DNA of 15,837 nt from JL08 sp965363755 (GTDB taxonomy: Bacteria; Pseudomonadota; Alphaproteobacteria; Rhodobacterales; Rhodobacteraceae). The notes below the pieces were generated by a model. The model searched no databases. It was not told where the DNA came from and saw only the letters and a list, made by a program, of their open reading frames with translations. A program made the position numbers and the translations under genes. Of the stretch, positions 15,383-15,837 are shown piece after piece (position 1 is the stretch's first letter; every line of letters begins with the position of its first letter). The stretch is from the NCBI GenBank assembly GCA_965363755.1, contig CBDTVL010000068.1, positions 1 to 15,837 of the forward strand, read 5' to 3'.

Positions 15383-15387
15383 CTCCT
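15383..15387 (-). promoter_or_regulatory. Ribosome binding site of the protease gene, overlapping the upstream stop codon
   Basis: AGGAG lies 6 bases before the ATG at 15376 and shares bases with the TAG stop of the upstream gene (read as TAGGAG). This is the strongest Shine-Dalgarno in the window. A ribosome terminating upstream would sit on it, which favours reinitiation at the protease start. Confidence 0.75.
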
Positions 15388-15837
15388 AGTTGGAACGCCG
15401 AAGCGTTGCAGTTCCGCGACCGCCCACTTCTGGTTGCAGGGACACACAATTGGCCCGCCCGGCGGAATCCAAATTGCAAGTTATGTTGCGTCGATAGATA
15501 TAAGATCCGTTTGAACACATCAGGTTGCCGCTTTCACGCATGACCAGTCGTTTTCTTTTATCAATTCTTCCGCGCATTTTGCCATCACACGTTACGCCAT
15601 TAGTGGCCCGCATCGTTTGGCGCCCATTCCCGTTGCCATCAAAACACACACGCCAGTCCTTGAAGGTCGTCAGCCTTCCGGTCCGAATGTTACTGGTCTT
15701 GTAAACAGAGACCAGTTGCCAGCATCCTTTCATGACAGAAATGTCACCCTTATCAAAGGCGTCCGGTTTCAACCCGCTTTGGGTTTTCGCGGGAGGGGAT
15801 TTCTTTGGTTTAGGCGGCGGCGGTGGCGGCGGAGGGG
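15386..15837 (-). CDS. Proline-rich, six-cysteine envelope protein, C-terminal part (N-terminus off the right edge)
   Basis: The reading frame is open at the right edge and ends at TAG (15388-15386), giving about 150 residues. It begins with eight prolines, then KPKKSPPAKTQSG, a rigid linker of the kind that precedes a periplasmic domain. A compact domain of about 120 residues follows: it opens with MKGCWQLVSV and contains WRVCFDGNGNGR, NGVTCDGK, GNLMCSNGSY, RRNITCNLD and GRANCVSL, six cysteines in all, predicted mainly beta-strand and probably disulfide-bonded. I do not know a named family for it. A TTG at 15772 could be mistaken for a start, but the frame continues upstream with a coherent proline-rich sequence, so it is internal. 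By analogy with the next genes, the missing N-terminal part may hold a membrane span and a cytoplasmic domain; that is inference. The stop codon overlaps the AGGAG ribosome site of the protease gene, 9 bases before its ATG. Confidence 0.82.
   Translation of the reverse strand, partial: PPPPPPPPKPKKSPPAKTQSGLKPDAFDKGDISVMKGCWQLVSVYKTSNIRTGRLTTFKDWRVCFDGNGNGRQTMRATNGVTCDGKMRGRIDKRKRLVMRESGNLMCSNGSYIYRRNITCNLDSAGRANCVSLQPEVGGRGTATLRRSN

Noticed and set aside
15386..15772. A stand-alone 128-residue protein starting at TTG 15772
   Set aside because: The frame continues to the window edge with a coherent proline-rich linker and the TTG has no ribosome site, so it is an internal codon of a longer gene.
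1..15837. A complete type VI secretion cluster
   Set aside because: Only TagRST/PpkA-like accessory parts are seen; no sheath, baseplate, tube, ClpV, TssJ/L/M, kinase, phosphatase or FHA gene is in the window.

Overview
The window is an almost gap-free block of ten genes, all read from the minus strand, so the biological order runs from the right edge to the left edge. Genes are separated by at most 15 bases or overlap by 4 to 26 bases, which indicates one operon that enters and leaves the window mid-gene. No RNA gene, mobile element, CRISPR array, convincing promoter or terminator is visible. The moderately GC-rich, compact coding style suggests a Gram-negative proteobacterium, perhaps an alphaproteobacterium of the Rhodobacterales type. 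That placement is an impression: no taxonomic marker gene is present.

In transcription order the genes are: (1) the C-terminal part of a proline-rich, cysteine-containing envelope protein, cut by the right edge; (2) a membrane-anchored trypsin-like serine protease with a SrfA-like N-terminal domain; (3) a second SrfA-like membrane protein with a periplasmic beta-sandwich (DUF2135-like) domain; (4) SrfB, a very large actin/HSP70-fold ATPase-like protein; (5) SrfC, a large GTPase-like P-loop protein; (6) a bitopic protein with Sel1-like repeats; (7) a secreted protein with an SH3-like region and a von Willebrand factor A (vWA) domain, resembling the non-kinase part of PpkA of type VI secretion; (8) and (9) a LolD-like ATPase and an FtsX-like permease, arranged like TagT and TagS; (10) a secreted, degenerate formylglycine-generating-enzyme-fold protein, arranged like TagR, cut by the left edge.

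The main observation is that a SrfABC-type module (cytoplasmic NTPases plus single-span membrane proteins) sits in one translationally coupled operon with the envelope half of the type VI 'threonine phosphorylation' sensor (TagR, TagS, TagT and the PpkA vWA region). No kinase, phosphatase, FHA protein or any type VI structural gene is in the window. My inference is a trans-envelope machine: SrfB and SrfC use nucleotide in the cytoplasm; three bitopic proteins carry domains across the inner membrane, one of them an apparently active protease; and vWA, FGE-like and ABC components sense or remodel the periplasmic or lipoprotein side. The biological output is unknown.
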